Assembly: GCA_028274465.1 (NCBI GenBank)
Contig: CM051457.1
Location: 70,220,496 to 70,284,495 of the forward strand
Source of the DNA: Plantago ovata
Taxonomy: Eukaryota > Streptophyta > Magnoliopsida > Lamiales > Plantaginaceae
DNA: 64,000 nucleotides
Direction: 5' to 3'
Position numbers and translations under genes: made by a program
The notes under the pieces: generated by a model
Told to the model about the DNA's origin: nothing
What the model saw: only the letters and a program-made list of their open reading frames with translations
The model's database searches: none
Shown here: positions 1-11,169 of the stretch, in pieces
Layout of the letters: each line of letters opens with the position of its first letter
Numbering within the stretch: the stretch's first letter is position 1

Positions 1-874
1 TTTTTTAGCCAGCAGTAGCATAACGAAAAAGAAACAAAATGACTCACACGACTTCCCCAAACCTATTCGAAAGAATAGGTTGGAGTACAAAATTTACGAA
101 AAAGGAAAAATAAACTCACAATACGAAAATGAAAAACGAAAAACAAGTCTAATGATAGCGTAACCCCCTCCCCAAACCTATTCGGAAGAATAGGTTATAA
201 ACAAAGGATCACACAACCTCACACTACCTCCTTCCTAGGCATTTAGCAATCTCAAAGCATGGTGAAGACTTGTTGCCTCTTAGGTACATAATTACTCGGG
301 AAAACAACCATAAGACCCTAACATGCATCATCCTATTATAAAAGCCTTCGTGAACCGCAGTAGAGAAAACACCACTAAGTGGTGTCGAGACTACCAAGCT
401 TAACTAAGTGCAATACATAAATGTGACAAGCCAAGCGAGAAAAACCTCAAACAAATTCATAGAGATGAAGCATATGATTAATGGCATAGTTAGTTAATCT
501 ACCCAATAAAAAAGTTTAAAAAATTCGGCAAAAAACTCCATATAAAACATGAAAGACTATCCTAGGATGAATGCAGTAAATGCAACCTAAAAAACTAAGA
601 AAGCGGTAAACGTGCAAATGCAACAAGATACCATACTCAACATCACAAAGCCAAACAATACTTAACATCATGGTTCACATCCCATCCCCCTCATGAAACT
701 TAAGCTAGTCCCTAGCAAAAGAGAATGAGTAAATAAAAAGCGATACTAGATGTTACCGAACGGTTTGGACTCGGTCGGCTGAGTATTCAAGAATGGACTC
801 AAGAGTACCTCCCCATGGTGGCCGCCATTCTCTTGGTCCGATGTACCAAAGAGACCTAGGAAGCTTCAAAGATC
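1..874 (-). other. Non-coding 3' part of element A
   Basis: No credible ORF. Two short perfect hairpins lie at 60-81 and 175-196. The stretch is clearly similar to 39540-40200 in element B, with the same order of landmarks: C-rich run, hairpin, a block beginning CACACTACCTCCTTCC, then a block around CATGCATCAT. It therefore belongs to the shared 3' region of a gag-only gypsy family. Confidence 0.6.
60..196. repeat. Two 9-bp-stem hairpins with GNRA-type loops
   Basis: Arms AACCTATTC and GAATAGGTT are perfect complements around a four-base loop: GAAA at 60-81 and GGAA at 175-196. Each follows a run ending CCCCAA. The same hairpin appears three times in element B (39563-39772). Confidence 0.75.
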
Positions 875-2079
875 TCAACATGGTGGACTGGTTTGCTTTG
901 CAGGCATATCCAATAAGGACTTTATCAATAGGAGGACATTCGGTTTGACTTCATCGAGGTGCTTGTTTAGTGGTGGCTCCTGTGTATCTTGCTTGTCAAG
1001 CTTTCCACCTCGGAGGAGTAGATTCACCTCTTTGTACTTAAGAACCTCGGTAGTAATGGAAGGAAGTGGCTTTGGATTGATACGAATGCCTGCGAGTAAA
1101 GAAACAGGGGAGCTGGGGTCATCCAGCTTACTGGTCATGGGAGGCGGTTCTCCCCCCATGTTGGGCGACTCGCCCCCCACCTCCAAGGGGGCGTCACCTT
1201 CCAATCCTTTCTCCTCTTCAAGTTCTCGAACCCCTTTTACTTCAGCACAATTCAACAAGCTGAATTCTTCCGTAAGATGCTCAGTTACTTCAACTTCTTC
1301 AACAACTTTTGCTATACGAAGGTCATCTTCAACTTGCTCGGCATGTGCAATTTCATCTTCCTCACTGATTTCTTCGGCTTCAAAATACTCCTCGGATGAG
1401 CTTCCTGCTTCACCTCGATCTACTTCCTTTGCGGTGATGTGAATTGGTATGACCTCATTGGATTGTGTTGAACCTCTAGCGTACTTACGGAGGACTTCTT
1501 CTGCCTCGTCGACCGTACATTCTCCCAGACCGCCGCTCAACCAATCCACTCTAAGTCGTTCCTCTTCACGACGTCCTCCAACGAAGCACCAAATCAACTC
1601 CCCATCTTCGAAACGGTGATGGGGGCACTCACGTTTATACAGCTCAGAACGTTCGTAGGCGTCACAAAACTGCTCATACTCTCCTTGCTCGAAATATTGG
1701 ATCCTATTACGTAAGGCAATTGTCTCATGATAGGGCATGAACCGCGTCAAGAACTCCTCTACTACTTGGCCCCAAGTTTTCAGCGATCCTGGTTCTAACC
1801 TTGCAATCCAACGCCTCGGCTCATACCCCAGAGTAAAAGAAAATAATTTCCTGCACAATTGGTCCTTAGTAAACCCTTCTGCTGGAATTCTTTCTATTTC
1901 CTTCTCATAGGATCGAATGAAACTCCATGGGTCCATCCCTACTGCTCTTCGTACCTTGGTAAGTACCTTACCATGGACTCCGTCACCTCATACCTCCTTA
2001 ACTCATCTTCCAGGTATACGGAAGATCCTCTCCTCATCTGCGAGAATTGGGGTGTCATGCGAGCGCGCATGGACATCAT
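875..2079 (-). pseudogene. gag: Gag of element A, frameshifted
   Basis: Gag of plant gypsy elements packages the RNA into cytoplasmic particles. The first ATG is at 2079 and the frame runs about 45 codons before a stop near 1937; the main body (1936-875, 353 codons) continues in another frame, so a frameshift separates the two parts. The body has the usual capsid pattern, including GSLKTWGQVVEEFL, an arginine-rich RNRIQYF segment and CPHH. The C-terminal half is strongly acidic (EEISEEDEIAHAEQ) and no CCHC zinc knuckle follows. A stretch near 1140-1200 encodes Gly/Pro-rich sequence and carries the same GC-rich GGGCGA..TCGCCC pattern seen in the LTRs of this family. Confidence 0.7.
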
Positions 2080-2332
2080 ATCTGTATTTCTGTAGTAAGA
2101 GCAACTCAAAACTAAAAATTAGTTCTATTAGCGTAATCAAACACAATATCACCAAAAATTCCGAGAGCACAAACACGCAAGGTAACCAAGATCAGATTAG
2201 ATGAATTTACTCAAGAAGATAGGAGGAAAGAAATAGGGTAAGAAGGTGAAATTTTTTAGAGACAATCCAAGAGCTGTTCTGGGGGTTGAATGGTGAAAAT
2301 ATAAACAAATTAAACAGAAAAAAGGAGTATAG

Positions 2333-2350
2333 TCCCCGGCAACGGCGCCA
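2333..2350 (-). other. Primer binding site, tRNA-Asp type (element A)
   Basis: On the minus strand, three bases after the LTR end, TGGCGCCGTTGCCGGGGA matches the 3' end of plant tRNA-Asp(GUC). This fixes the element's orientation and the LTR border. The same site occurs in D (identical) and in B (one mismatch). Confidence 0.9.
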
Positions 2351-2353
2351 ATT

Positions 2354-3654
2354 TGATGATACGCAGGATTGTCAGTTCTGGATCAAGCAAATAAATTTGT
2401 TATTTAGCCAAAGGCAATTCACAACTACAACGAAAACCGTAGTGTAGCAGTAGAATAACCTCGAGTGTCGATCTCTAAGGACTATAACTAGCTTTATCAA
2501 ATCTAATTTAGAATATAAAAACAGCAGACGATATAACAAAGGTTTTTCTAACAGATAATGGAGATTGGTGATAGTATGGTCCTTCAAAGCATAACGGGTT
2601 AATAATCATGCGTAAATTCCTCGGTTTTGCATGGAGATCTTTGATCAATAACTTGTCCTGTTGCAATTATCACACACTACGAAGATATAGATTCTGATAG
2701 GTCTAAGACTAAAGAATTGTCCAATTGTGTTCCGTAATTATTCAACACTACGAAGATATAGATATGCATAGGTCGAAGACCGGTCCAGTTGTGTGCAATA
2801 ATTAATCAACATACGAAGATATAGATTCCGCTAGATCAAAGAAATAAAGCAATAACACGGAGTATAATGCGCGATATAGCCATTAGCATAATTATCAACC
2901 CTTCGCTAAGAATTCACATACTATCACCAACAATAAGTTTAGCTACTCATAGTTGTCATGCAATCAACAGAAATCATAGAAGAAAACATGTTGAAAGATA
3001 TATAAAAATAAGTAGAATAAACTGTAAGATACAATGTTACCGAAGGTTGCTAGTCTCCAAAGAATCGCGATCTTACAAGCTCCAAACTTCTATGAAAAAG
3101 TATCTCCTAAGCTATGAACCCCCAGAACAGGCTCTGGGAAGTTCCTACCTAAAACTACAGAGAAAGGTGAGAGAATAGGTCTGGAAAAGTATGAAAAATG
3201 GAGAAAAACTGACCAACTATATATAGGCTTCGAATTTGTGTGGGGTGAAGGGCCCCACACCTTGGGCGAAGGGCCCCACGTATGGGGCGACTAGCCCGGG
3301 AGCAAAATTCGGGATTTTGCGCGTTTTCGACGCGTTTTTGAATTTCTTCCCCTTTTCGGACTCGGTTTCTGACTTCTAGTGGCCTTCTAACCTCCAGATT
3401 CGACCCCTAGACTCCAAATCCTATCCGGAAACCTTCAGATACTGCAAATAGGCTTCTGGAACACCAATTCCTTGTCAACTTCAATATAATTGCCCTGAAA
3501 TCCTCGTTTTTCAACCAAAACCTGTAAAATAAAAACTAAAGGGAAACGTGACACTATTCTAATAAAATGCACTAAAATATAACTAAATTAACATAGAGGA
3601 TAGCTAAAATAGGTGAAAAAGACTCAAATGATAGTGTAAAATACACATTCATCA
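2354..3654 (-). repeat. 5' LTR of element A (1301 bp)
   Basis: The ends are TGATGA and TCATCA. It is similar along its length to solo LTR C and to the D LTR. It contains three copies of a 17-bp motif (ACTACGAAGATATAGAT and near variants) at 2677, 2747 and about 2809, where C has two and D has one. GC-rich dyads and a TATA box lie at 3217-3305. Confidence 0.9.
3217..3305 (-). promoter_or_regulatory. LTR promoter of element A: TATA box behind GC-rich dyads
   Basis: On the minus strand a CCTATATATAG box (3217-3227) follows three GC-rich dyad-like blocks (about 3238-3305) built around GGGGCCC and GGGCGA. The same arrangement, dyads then TATA within about 20-40 bp, occurs in C and D. Confidence 0.6.
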
Positions 3655-5580
3655 ACTTCTAGTCATGAACACATCTACTAACTTGTTGGAGGTGTCATCA
3701 ATCTCCAAATCCGTTTGCTGGCTTAATTCTGTCAGCACCAGCTGAACCTTGTCAATGGATGTTTTTGGTGAACTAGGTCCAATATTCTCAGCATCACGAG
3801 ATGCGTCATCGAATAGTGTCTCTTGTGGTGTTTCAGCAACCTCTGGGACTTGAACCATTGCAGTCTCAGCAACTGGTTCTTCAGCAATTGCAGCTTCAGT
3901 AACTGCATCTTCAACAACTTGATGAGTTGCTTGTTCAACAACCATCTTTTCAGCAGCATTATCAGCAAGTGCCGCGTTTCTCAGATCAGCAGCAATATCA
4001 CTTGCTGGTTCCAGAGTATAGTCATCGAGATTATCTACAATGTAGATATCGGGGACTAGGGCAGGAATTTCATTTCCACTGCCTTGTGGTCTTATTTCAG
4101 CAGATGTATCAACGTTGGGTTGATTGTTGAAGGCTTCTGCAAACACTTCAACATTGCTGAAGGCTTCTGCAAACACTTCAACAACATGTACTGGAGGGGC
4201 TTGTGTTTCAGCAACTCCTGGAGCATCATCTGAAAGATCATGGACAATTGGAATGGTCTTACGAGCCATTGTTTTCTTTCTTGGGTAAGTCTTTGTCCGT
4301 TTCTTCTTAGGAATGGGTTCAGCTGATGACGCTGCAGTTTGAGTGTCATCATCAGCTTTCCTCTTTTTCTTCTTAGATTTTTCCCTGGGTGCATTAGTTT
4401 CAGCAACCGCAGTGGCTCCAGCAGAAACATCTGCAGCTGTTGCATTTTCAGAAACGGTTGTTGTACACTTACCTTGTTGATCACCATCTGCAGCAGTTGC
4501 ATTCATGGACTGATTTTCAGTCTCAGCAACATTTGCAGCTATTGGATACCTGTCTTGCTGACCAACACTAACAACATTTGCAACTGTTGTCTTCTTTGAC
4601 TTGTTGTCAGCAAGGTTAGGTCCATTCTACTTGTAGAAGGCTCTTCCCACATTGCATACTAATTTCTTAATCGGCAATGGGTTTCCCAGCTAAATCCTGA
4701 AGTGTTCAAGGATATAGCATATTTTCAGTCCATACATTACTGGGAAGGTAGGTGAGACTATGTTGTCTTCAACCTTTACCTTAAACTTAGTAACACAATT
4801 AACAAGTTTGTTGAAAATGTACTTAGCACAGTTGAGCTCTGTTCTGTTCTCATGGATATGCATCAGCAATGGCCACATTCTCAAGCCAACTTGGTCTATT
4901 CCTCCAACTTTGGAGTCTAAGACTTTGATTAGTAGAAAAGCTACTAGACCAAGCGAATGGCAGAGATGCTTTCTTTTTACGTGCTTTGAAGTCCAAGTCA
5001 CGGGAGCAATCTCTCCTTTCTTCATCTTTTCATTTCTGACATCACTGTAGAAGGCTTCTATTTCTTCATCAGTGGCAGTGATGTCATCTTCAGTTCCAGT
5101 AGTTGGAATCTGAAAGATGTTGGCTAAATCGATCCAATTCAGGATGATTTTCACACCTTGAACGGTGGTAGAAATCACTTTTTAAGTGACTCCTTGTCCA
5201 TCAGTGAGAGTTTGGATTTCTGCATTATTGTAGAATTCCATAGCATCTAACATACTCACTTTCTTAGGGCGAGCAGTTATTAAGAAAAGAAGGCCTTATT
5301 GATTTATCAAATTTAGTGCCTCTTCATATTCTTCATCTAATTCTTGTTCATAGAAGTATCTTATATACTTCTCCTTGGCGAATCCGCCCCATTGCATCAT
5401 CTGTTCACACTTTGCAGTGTCAAGATATGCAGGCGGCATGGATCTCTCTGTTATTCGGTCGTTTTTCAACACAATTTTCACTGTGTTGGTTGCCGGAGTT
5501 TCAACCGGAGTAGTGCTTTTCCCAGCACTATCAGCTTTGGATGATTTTGAGGTCTTAGAGGCCTGTCACTTTGGAGCCAT
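3655..5580 (-). pseudogene. ORF3 of E0, 5' part, broken
   Basis: The start ATG is at 5580, in the same context as the other copies, but a stop follows after four codons. Open stretches are 5481-5296, 5178-4690 and 4506-3655. The conserved N-terminal domain is recognisable (FYSDVRNE..KKGEIAPVTW; HSLGLVAFLLIKVLDS; AKYIFNKLV). After it come Lys-rich nuclear-localisation-like runs (KKKKRKADDD) and an Ala/Glu/Val-rich region. An 11-residue unit around EVFAEAF is duplicated in tandem (about 4110-4185), unlike the other copies. Element A removes everything downstream of the residues DVFMT. Function unknown. Confidence 0.75.
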
Positions 5581-6127
5581 TTCTTGTATAGCAGGAGAGA
5601 TGTACGAAAAAGATTAACTTGCTTTTTGACCGGAGGTACAGTGAATTCAGGGCACAGGCTATAACATTTGCAGAGAAAGGAAATGTGAGTTAAAGAATTT
5701 TGTCTTTCTCTAACTCTTTGTTTATATAGTATCTCTGTTGTGCAAGAAGCTCAACGGTTTTGAGTTCTCAGCAAGGGTAAAACAGAGATTCAACTGCGTT
5801 AGTGGAGCCTTTGCATTAAATGCATAGTGGTCCACTAACAAAAACCGTCAGAGCACACTTTCTCTTTTTGACATTACTCGTTAGATCAAAAAATACTTAA
5901 ATCAATGGTCACGATTGTATTTCATGTCATGATTAACAACGAATTTATCTGTGCCACGATGAACGTCACAAATTGATTTTACCTTGATTCACGGGATTTG
6001 ATCCTTTTTACCACAGCGCTAATTGCTTGCTGGAGTAAATGGGAATCTTTTCAGCGATTTTGGACAAATTGACTTTGACACTTACCTTTTTAGGTAACAA
6101 GCCTTGTATTTGCTGAAAGTTCCCCCT
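5581..6127 (-). promoter_or_regulatory. Spacer and probable ORF3 promoter of E0
   Basis: No ORF. On the minus strand a TATA box (CTATATAAA, 5722-5729) lies about 145 bp upstream of the ORF3 ATG. Further upstream, AGTGGACCACT near 5828 corresponds to the AGTGGGCCACT palindrome of the other copies. The dyad array expected upstream has been displaced by the E1 insertion. Confidence 0.5.
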
Positions 6128-7701
6128 TGTTGGTCCCTTTAAACAACAAGAAAAGACTAGAGGGGGGGTGAATAGTGTTTTCAAACTTTCGTCGTTTAAA
6201 AACTTTCTCAGCATGTACTTATTATTTTTAATAATGAGTTTGCTGATACTTAACTTTCTCAGCAAGGGGAAGTTACTTCTCATTAACTAGGTTTATTGAT
6301 ACTTAAAATCAGAGAGCGGAAGTCTTTGATACAATAAGTGCTTTGTCAGTAAGTGATAGTTTCAGCAAGTGAAGTGAGTGACTGTGTACAGATAGGTATG
6401 CTTTGCTGGAAACTAAATACAGTAAGTAAATCACACAAACACTTTTTATAGTGGTATCTGAGAGTGGCGTAATCTCTCAACTAATCCACTTTGTCCTTTC
6501 TAGGATTGAATCCAGTAAGACAAGTTTGAGATTCCTTACAACACCTATCTAGAGCGATTCATACAGAAACCAAAGCACACTTGCTTCGTTTCCAACCTAA
6601 CTAGAGAACGTAACCTAGTTCTCCACCAAACTTGAGACTTTTAATCAGCAACACTATGCTTGATTAAGTTCCCCCTGAATATCACGCCTGAAAGGGTGTA
6701 TTTTCAGTTAGAGAGGTTTGGGATGAGATAACTTAATTATAACTTATTCAGTTACAACAAGTAATCTAAGAAACAAAACTTTGAATTCTTTGCAGTAAAC
6801 AAGGTTGATTGTTTCTGGTGTCAAGACTTGTTCTTGTTCGAAAGAAAGAAACAACACTTAACTAATTTCTTAGCCGTGTAAGTTCTACTTCTTCACAAGT
6901 AGCTTTTTCAAGCTTTAAGTCTTGGAACGGATCAATGGCAGTAAAGAGTATTGAAGGGTATGTGAGTTTTAAGAACAAGTGAAAGTTTGATAACGTTGTT
7001 GACACACTTCAACTATTTGCCGGATGACCTATATTTATAGTGAAATAAGGAGCCGTTTGAATTTCAAATTCTAAGGCTTTTGTTCCTTAAGATGTCACTA
7101 TCTTGCTTTTGTACTTTCAGCAGCGTCCTTGTTTGTCTTCTAGTCTTCATGTCCTTCGCGTGCATGCTTTGCATTTAATGCTCATTTGAATGAAATTCAA
7201 ACAGTAACATTGGAGCGCAAAATACAAGTACTTTCAGCAAGAGGTCACAAATGTTCATCAGCAAGTGGTCAGTCTCAGTTTCATCAAGCACAACCTACTC
7301 TGTCGTTTAGATTTTCACTTATGCCATGCTGTTTCTAAAGTTTCCACTTTGTGAGCAACATGTGCCTTTGTAGATACCAGTCTTCAGAAATCTTCTAGTC
7401 TTCAGATCTTCGAAATCTTCAAGTTTCTGAGCGGTTTCTAAATGCTTCAATAGTTTGTTTGTGTAAACAAAGTACATCATCAGCAAATGCTTCAATAGGT
7501 TGTATTTCTTTTCAGAAAACAAGATACATCATAAGCGGTACAACCAATCTATCTAGCACCTACTCTAAGTCTTCAGCAAACGTTCCTCTTTTACAGTGTC
7601 CTTAAAATTCTAAATTCCTATGGACCTTAAGAGTACTAGTTACTGGACTTTTCTTAATTTAGCATGGTTAATTGCTCATCAAAATTACAAGTTTCCTAAC
7701 A
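6128..7701 (-). repeat. 3' LTR of E1 (1574 bp)
   Basis: It begins TGTTGG and ends CCTAACA in plus orientation, with the TG..CA ends expected of an LTR. It is followed at 7702-7716 by a polypurine tract (minus strand), which makes it a 3' LTR. A TATA-like box (CTATAAATAT, minus) is near 7031-7040. A G run near the left end has 7 G, against 11 or 12 in the other copies. TCAGCAA and its reverse complement recur many times. Confidence 0.92.
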
Positions 7702-7964
7702 AATTTCCCCCTTTTTGATGTTAGCAATCCATGGCTAAATTAATTGTTACCCTTTTAGATGTTTCTGATGTTGAATAAATCAGTTGATTAATGCAAGCAT
7801 ACTTGAATAATTAAACAGTAAGCATAAGTAAATTGCATAATCAAAAACCAATAAGAGTCCAAAGCTTCATTGCTGATAGTTATCTTTCAGTAAGTTTACA
7901 GGAATGATCATAGATAACTACACAAAATCAGCAAACAAAACTTAAACAGAACTATTACAGAGAG
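7702..7964 (-). other. Polypurine tract and 3' untranslated part of E1
   Basis: On the minus strand AAAAAGGGGGAAATT abuts the LTR (7716-7702), the usual primer for plus-strand DNA synthesis. The 250 bp between the ORF3 stop and this tract hold no ORF and are conserved in F and G. Confidence 0.8.
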
Positions 7965-10782
7965 TTAAGCTCTTCCAGAGGATTTTCTCAAAATCTCTCT
8001 TACACTCTTCTCAGCAAGTGCAGTGAATTCAATACAGTCCTTTTTGTAATCTTCAAGTAGTTTACGGACTTGTAGTTGAAGAATCCTTGCATTTTTGCAG
8101 GCGGTATGATAATGCTTTTCAGCATTCATTTCCATGTAGTGAGTTACCCACAAATGCATGCCCCAATTGCTGGCATGGAGAAATTGTGTATTTGAAATGC
8201 TTTTAGGATGAATCTTCCTTAGCCAGAGAAGATCTTCTTCTTGATCCTTAGCAGTGAGATAGAAATACTCATAAGGAATCAATCCAAGTCTCTTCTTTGT
8301 TTTCTTGGTCACAGGGTCAGAGTAATAAGCAATTCCAATTGGTTTTATCAAATCAGGTTCTTGTCTTATAGACTTACCAATTGCAGTTCTTCTTACTGAG
8401 ACTTCCAGATTCAACCATCTCCCAACAATATTTCTTGGTAGGGTTTCAGCCCTTTCTTTCCTTTTTACCTTGAGATCAATCCAAGTGAACATTTGGTTCA
8501 GTATGTCTGTTGGAAAGAACTCATTCACCAGCAAATCTTCCAGCTTTAAGATCCAGCAACCATGAACGTTTCTGATCACGTTCTGAGTGGTTTCATCATT
8601 GCTGGTCTTTGTATATTCAATGTCGGAGCCAATAGCAATGCTGGCCAGCCTCTTTTCTTCCTGTCTTTGCCTTCTTCTTGTTGACTTTGCATTGTCTTGA
8701 TCTCTTGCTGATGATCTTGAGTCAGAAGAGAAATGTTTTGAATGGCCAGACGGAGTTAAGGCTGTAATGGTTTAGCTCTTATGGCTTGAGCTATTGTCTG
8801 ATTGTCATCATCATCATCATCTTCATTCAGAGCTTGATGACTTTCAGTATGACAAAATCCTTGAGTTTCAGCAGCAGTTTTTCTCTTTTTGGGACTTGCT
8901 GAATTTAACTCAGATTCTGCTTGTCTTTTAGAACATTGCTCTTTTTCAGCAAGAGGTTCTATGGTCAGTGGCGCTTCAACAGTAGGAGGGGTTTTCTTCC
9001 TTGAAGTTCTCTTTGTTTATCTTCCCCCTTAGACATGGATTGCATCATTGGAGTAATGTGCAAAGAGAAGAACTCGTTGCAATTTTCAGCAAGAGTACTT
9101 AGGCTGTTGTATTTCATGATGATTGCTTGCTGATCAGAAGTCAACTTTGACAATTCTTGCTTAATACTCGCCGTATTCTCCTCATGTCTGCGCTCTATTG
9201 CGGCATTTTCTTCCATGAAATTCTGAGCCTTGACTAATGCAGACTTTGCTAGCCGGAGTGCTTGACTTACATCTTCTTCATAGCTCTTGTGATAAAGACT
9301 GATGTCGTTCTGAGCTATTGTAAGAGTAGTAGTGCGTCTTAGCACTGTAGCCAATATCTTTCCGATATCAAGCGGGCTCTCAGCAAGCAATGCATCATCT
9401 TCAGCTTTGCAGGCTTTGTGGACTTCCCTAAGTGCCAAAATTCTTGGAGTAAACTCCTCTACACGTGGAAACGGCACTAGATTAGGGGTCAAGGAATGAA
9501 CTTTGAGCTCTGAAGCAAATTGATCATCTTGTAACAACAATTCTCCTCTCAAGTCATCTCCTTCATCATTTTCATAGTCAGGAGGAGGAATTTCAACCAC
9601 TTTGGGGTCTTTCTTGGAATTTTCATCCTCATTTGCTGATAGATCATCTTCATCCTCAGATTCATCAAGGCCAACAACCTTGGAACCTAAGTCGGCAACT
9701 TCATTCCCTTTTGGTTGAGTGGTTGCTGATGGCAACGCTTCAGACTCAACGACTGGAGTTTCACCAGTAGTAGGTTTTAATTGAGTAGTTGCTGAAGGCA
9801 ACGTTTGAGACTCAATTGCTGGTGTTTCACCAGTAGTAAGTGGAAGGGAGGTGACTTCCTGTGGCTTTACTCCTGAAGATTGAGCAATGTCCAAATTCTG
9901 CGTTTGCCTTGCATGAATTTGGAGACTGTTTTGTAGTGCTCTTTGGTATTCTTCATCCATTTCTTCTTCATCATCAAGGTTTGGATCAGTGACCTTGGCA
10001 TCGAGTAAAGATAACTCGGCATCAGAAAGCTTGCCTTTGCCATGTTTCAAAGCGGCTCGCTTTCTGGCGTATTCTTCCTCAGTATCAGCGCCTTGTACAG
10101 GTGCTTGATTTTCAGTTTCAGCAGGAGCAGGTTGAGATTCATGCTGAGTTGGTGTTTGTTCAGCTTGCTGATTGTCTTGTTGTTCAGTCTCAGCAACTGT
10201 CATTTTTAGTCCACCAGCATCAGGACTAGGACCTTGATTCTCATCATCGTCGTCCTTTTTGTCCTTTGAATCTTTCCCTTCATCATCACTGGGATCAGTT
10301 GGGATGTTTTCATCTTCTTCCTCTTCATCATCATTAGTCAAGATAACTAGCTCGAGATGCTTGTATAAAGCAACACTCGTCACTTCCTCTTCTTCATTGA
10401 TTTTGTGGGGATCAGCCACCACGGGTACAAATGAACCCTTGAGCATCACAGCTTGTTCAACTGGAGAGGAACTCTTATATTTGGCCTTCATATTCTCTCT
10501 AATTTGAGCAATCAGATTTGAGATCATTAGCTGAGAATATGACATTTCTTCAGGAAGTATGGAGTGGACAAAAGTCTCGAGCTTCAGCAGAGAAGATCTC
10601 TTTTTCTCATTTGATAGATGAAGATGGAGATCAGAAAAATCCATCCTTCTGTACCTTTGCCAGTTGCTGACAGACTTAGCAACTCTTGACAAGGTTGTTC
10701 TTTTGAAGTCGAAGTAAAGTTCCTCAGAACTCACTTTTGGATCTTCAGTGATGTGAACCACTTTAGTGGTCTCCTTTAGAGC

Positions 10783-10857
10783 CTGAAAAAGAATAACATT
10801 TAGATCAGGAGAGGTTTGGATAATTGTCTTAGAGTCCAAAGCTGAAACATGAATTAC
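10783..10857 (-). other. Candidate intron 3 in E1 ORF3 (75 bp)
   Basis: On the minus strand CAG|GTAATTC opens and CTTTTTCAG|GC closes the segment. It is more T-rich than its flanks, lacks stops and is a multiple of three, so the frame is kept whether or not it is spliced. The borders are conserved in F and G. Confidence 0.6.
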
Positions 10858-10953
10858 CTGCTGAGTTTCAGCAAGCTCACGTTGCACACTTGTTTGTGCT
10901 GGTACAATTTCCATTCCTTGAGGAGCTTCAGAAGCATCCTCCATTTGTTCATC

Positions 10954-11025
10954 CTGAAATAAATGTGAGTTAGATACAAGTACTAAGTTGTCAAACTTAG
11001 TTGTATTACCAAAAACTTTAACTAC
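10954..11025 (-). other. Candidate intron 2 in E1 ORF3 (72 bp)
   Basis: Opens CAG|GTAGTTAAAG and closes TTTATTTCAG|GATG on the minus strand. AT-rich, stop-free, 24 codons. In F the acceptor reads TTTAGGG instead, keeping an AG. Confidence 0.6.
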
Positions 11026-11094
11026 CTGCTGAGCAGGAAGTGTTGAATCTGGTGCAGAGGCTTCAGCAACCGTCTGATTTGCATCTTGAGAAGT

Positions 11095-11169
11095 CTGTAG
11101 AGAAATCATGATTTTAGCAAAAGATTGAGTTTCAGAAAGTGAAGATTTGCTTAAGGTTGAATTAACTAC
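11095..11169 (-). other. Candidate intron 1 in E1 ORF3 (75 bp)
   Basis: Opens CAG|GTAGTTAATT and closes TTTCTCTACAG|ACTT on the minus strand. Stop-free, 25 codons. Same borders in F (18564-18638). In the two G copies the segment is 74 and 76 bp, which would break the frame if it were translated. Confidence 0.6.

Larger units (their letters stand above)
1..3654 (-). mobile_element. Element A: gag-only Ty3/gypsy LTR retrotransposon, 3' end outside window
   Basis: Read on the minus strand: 5' LTR (3654-2354), tRNA-Asp primer site, broken gag (2079-875) and a non-coding tail running off position 1. No reverse transcriptase or integrase is seen, so it would need enzymes in trans. It interrupts ORF3 of E0: the LTR's own first bases supply the stop codon of the truncated ORF3. 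The flank 3655-3659 (ACTTC) is one half of the expected target duplication; the other half is outside. Its LTR is related to those of C and D, while its tail resembles that of B. Confidence 0.85.
3655..6127 (-). mobile_element. E0: remnant of the outermost Sirevirus-like copia element
   Basis: This holds the 5' part of ORF3 and most of the spacer that precedes it. It is cut on the left by element A and on the right by E1, whose LTR begins at 6128 inside E0's spacer after a GAAAGTTCCCCC stretch shared with other copies. The rest of E0 must lie outside the window. Confidence 0.8.
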
